A stretch of 64,000 nt of DNA from Bacteroides sp. (GTDB taxonomy: Bacteria > Bacteroidota > Bacteroidia > Bacteroidales > Bacteroidaceae), in assembly GCA_023665805.1 (NCBI GenBank), contig JAMPDJ010000007.1, forward strand, positions 1-64,000, read 5' to 3'. Shown in pieces: positions 63,391-64,000 of this stretch. Within the stretch, counting starts at the first letter, position 1. Each line of letters begins with the position of its first letter. The position numbers and the translations under genes are program-made. The notes under the pieces were generated by a model. That model saw only the letters and a list, made by a program, of their open reading frames with translations. It was not told the origin of the DNA and ran no database searches.

Positions 63391-63569
63391 TCGTTCAACT
63401 TATATCTTAATTTATGTTTCACATCCAATGTTGACATATGACTATTTGCCAATGTATTCACAACATCAATCCTTGTCCATCATTTTGCAATGACAAATTC
63501 TATCAACGGATGTCTCAAATAAACCTCCGTTTAATTGATACAATTTAACAACATGGTATATTGTGTCCA

Positions 63570-63577
63570 CAAATATA
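63570..63577 (-). promoter_or_regulatory. Possible -7 element for the tubulin-like operon
   Basis: TATATTTG on the minus strand fits TAnnTTTG, but in AT-rich DNA and without a clear -33 partner. Confidence 0.3.
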
Positions 63578-63686
63578 CTGTTTTTATTTAATAAACACGG
63601 CATATTTTTCAAAAAAAGATTTCGTCTGTGCCTTAAGGCTACATTTTTAGCGGATATAATGAAATGGGCAGCAAACCTTTATGTAT

Positions 63687-63707
63687 AAGTCTCACAGGAG
63701 ACTTTTT
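63687..63707 (+). terminator. Rho-independent-type hairpin in the operon leader region
   Basis: A 7-bp perfect stem (AAGTCTC/GAGACTT), 4-base loop and a five-base T run on the + strand. No + strand gene precedes it, so it may end a short RNA transcribed rightward from 63391-63686, or be chance. Confidence 0.4.
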
Positions 63708-64000
63708 GGGTGTTTTCGTATAATGCCGTTCATGGCATATATGTAATTTATGGTAAAACTCCACATAGCTCGTATCCACATGAAGTGTCTCAATTAAAGG
63801 GACGTTTATTGCGACACAAATTATTTATAATACATCACGGGCATTCCTGAGACATACAAGTTGCATATTTCTCCACGTATATCTATGCACCACATATAGG
63901 CGCAACGAAGAAATCACTTCTCCAAAACACAAAAACAGGGACGGCCAGCCAGACCATGACTTCCAAGGGCTGATAAAACATACTGACCTTGGAAAGAGTT

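Larger units (their letters stand above)
63391..64000. other. AT-rich region upstream of the tubulin-like operon
   Basis: 610 bases with no supported gene on either strand. A minus-strand TATATTTG (complement of 63570-63577) fits TAnnTTTG and could drive the operon, leaving a leader of about 170 bases. A terminator-like hairpin on the + strand lies at 63687-63707. An 8-bp inverted repeat (TTCCAAGG/CCTTGGAA) sits near the right edge, at about 63961-63995. Confidence 0.5.

Overview
The window is chromosomal DNA from a member of the Bacteroidales, most likely Prevotellaceae-like. The signs are Bacteroidetes-type promoters (TAnnTTTG at the -7 position) in front of many genes, almost no Shine-Dalgarno sequences (starts sit in AT-rich stretches instead), a tmRNA tag reading GENNYALAA, a BtuB/BtuG-type cobalamin uptake locus, and a secreted protein ending in a type IX-style sorting tail. 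I see no rRNA, tRNA, CRISPR array, transposase, integrase or phage gene.

Layout. 248-11801 is mostly housekeeping: an O/P-type porin, then lysS-gpsA-pgi-HAD phosphatase on the + strand, a lipoprotein, an OmpA-type lipoprotein, asnA, a small outer-membrane barrel and a GHL10-type glycoside hydrolase. 11881-15602 is a four-gene minus-strand set (SDR, dienelactone-hydrolase-like enzyme, carboxymuconolactone decarboxylase/cupin protein, flavodoxin lipoprotein) with a tandem direct repeat upstream that looks like an AraC-family operator. 16276-22038 is a cobalamin locus: a 69-codon ORF, btuB, btuG, then a B12 riboswitch that precedes only the last gene, a two-domain secreted protein. 22094-23781 holds a stand-alone AICAR formyltransferase and tmRNA.

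23978-43278 is an exopolysaccharide locus built as two convergent arms. The + arm encodes a six-SLBB export protein, a Wzz-like chain-length protein, a flippase, three glycosyltransferases and a Wzy-like polymerase. The minus arm encodes a WecA-type initiating transferase fused to a second glycosyltransferase, WecB, another glycosyltransferase, a GH26 hydrolase and asparaginase. A separate unit encodes a pyruvyl transferase and an FrhB-type iron-sulfur protein. The locus lacks the UpxY/UpxZ regulators and the invertible promoters typical of Bacteroides capsules. 43578-51590 returns to core metabolism: CstA, aldose epimerase, AckA-Pta, c-di-AMP synthase CdaA with FolP, and MurF.

51841-63390 is the most unusual region: nine same-strand genes ending at a perfect 20-bp hairpin. 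They encode a small membrane protein; a 1051-residue tubulin/FtsZ-superfamily GTPase with a proline-rich tail and a GYF_2-like domain; a zinc-ribbon/transmembrane/MORN protein; five signal-peptide proteins (one NTF2-like, one with a coiled coil); and a four-helix membrane protein with a signal peptide. I know of no described function for this set. The order suggests a cytoplasmic tubulin-like polymer tied through the membrane to a group of periplasmic proteins. It is my leading candidate for an undescribed system.
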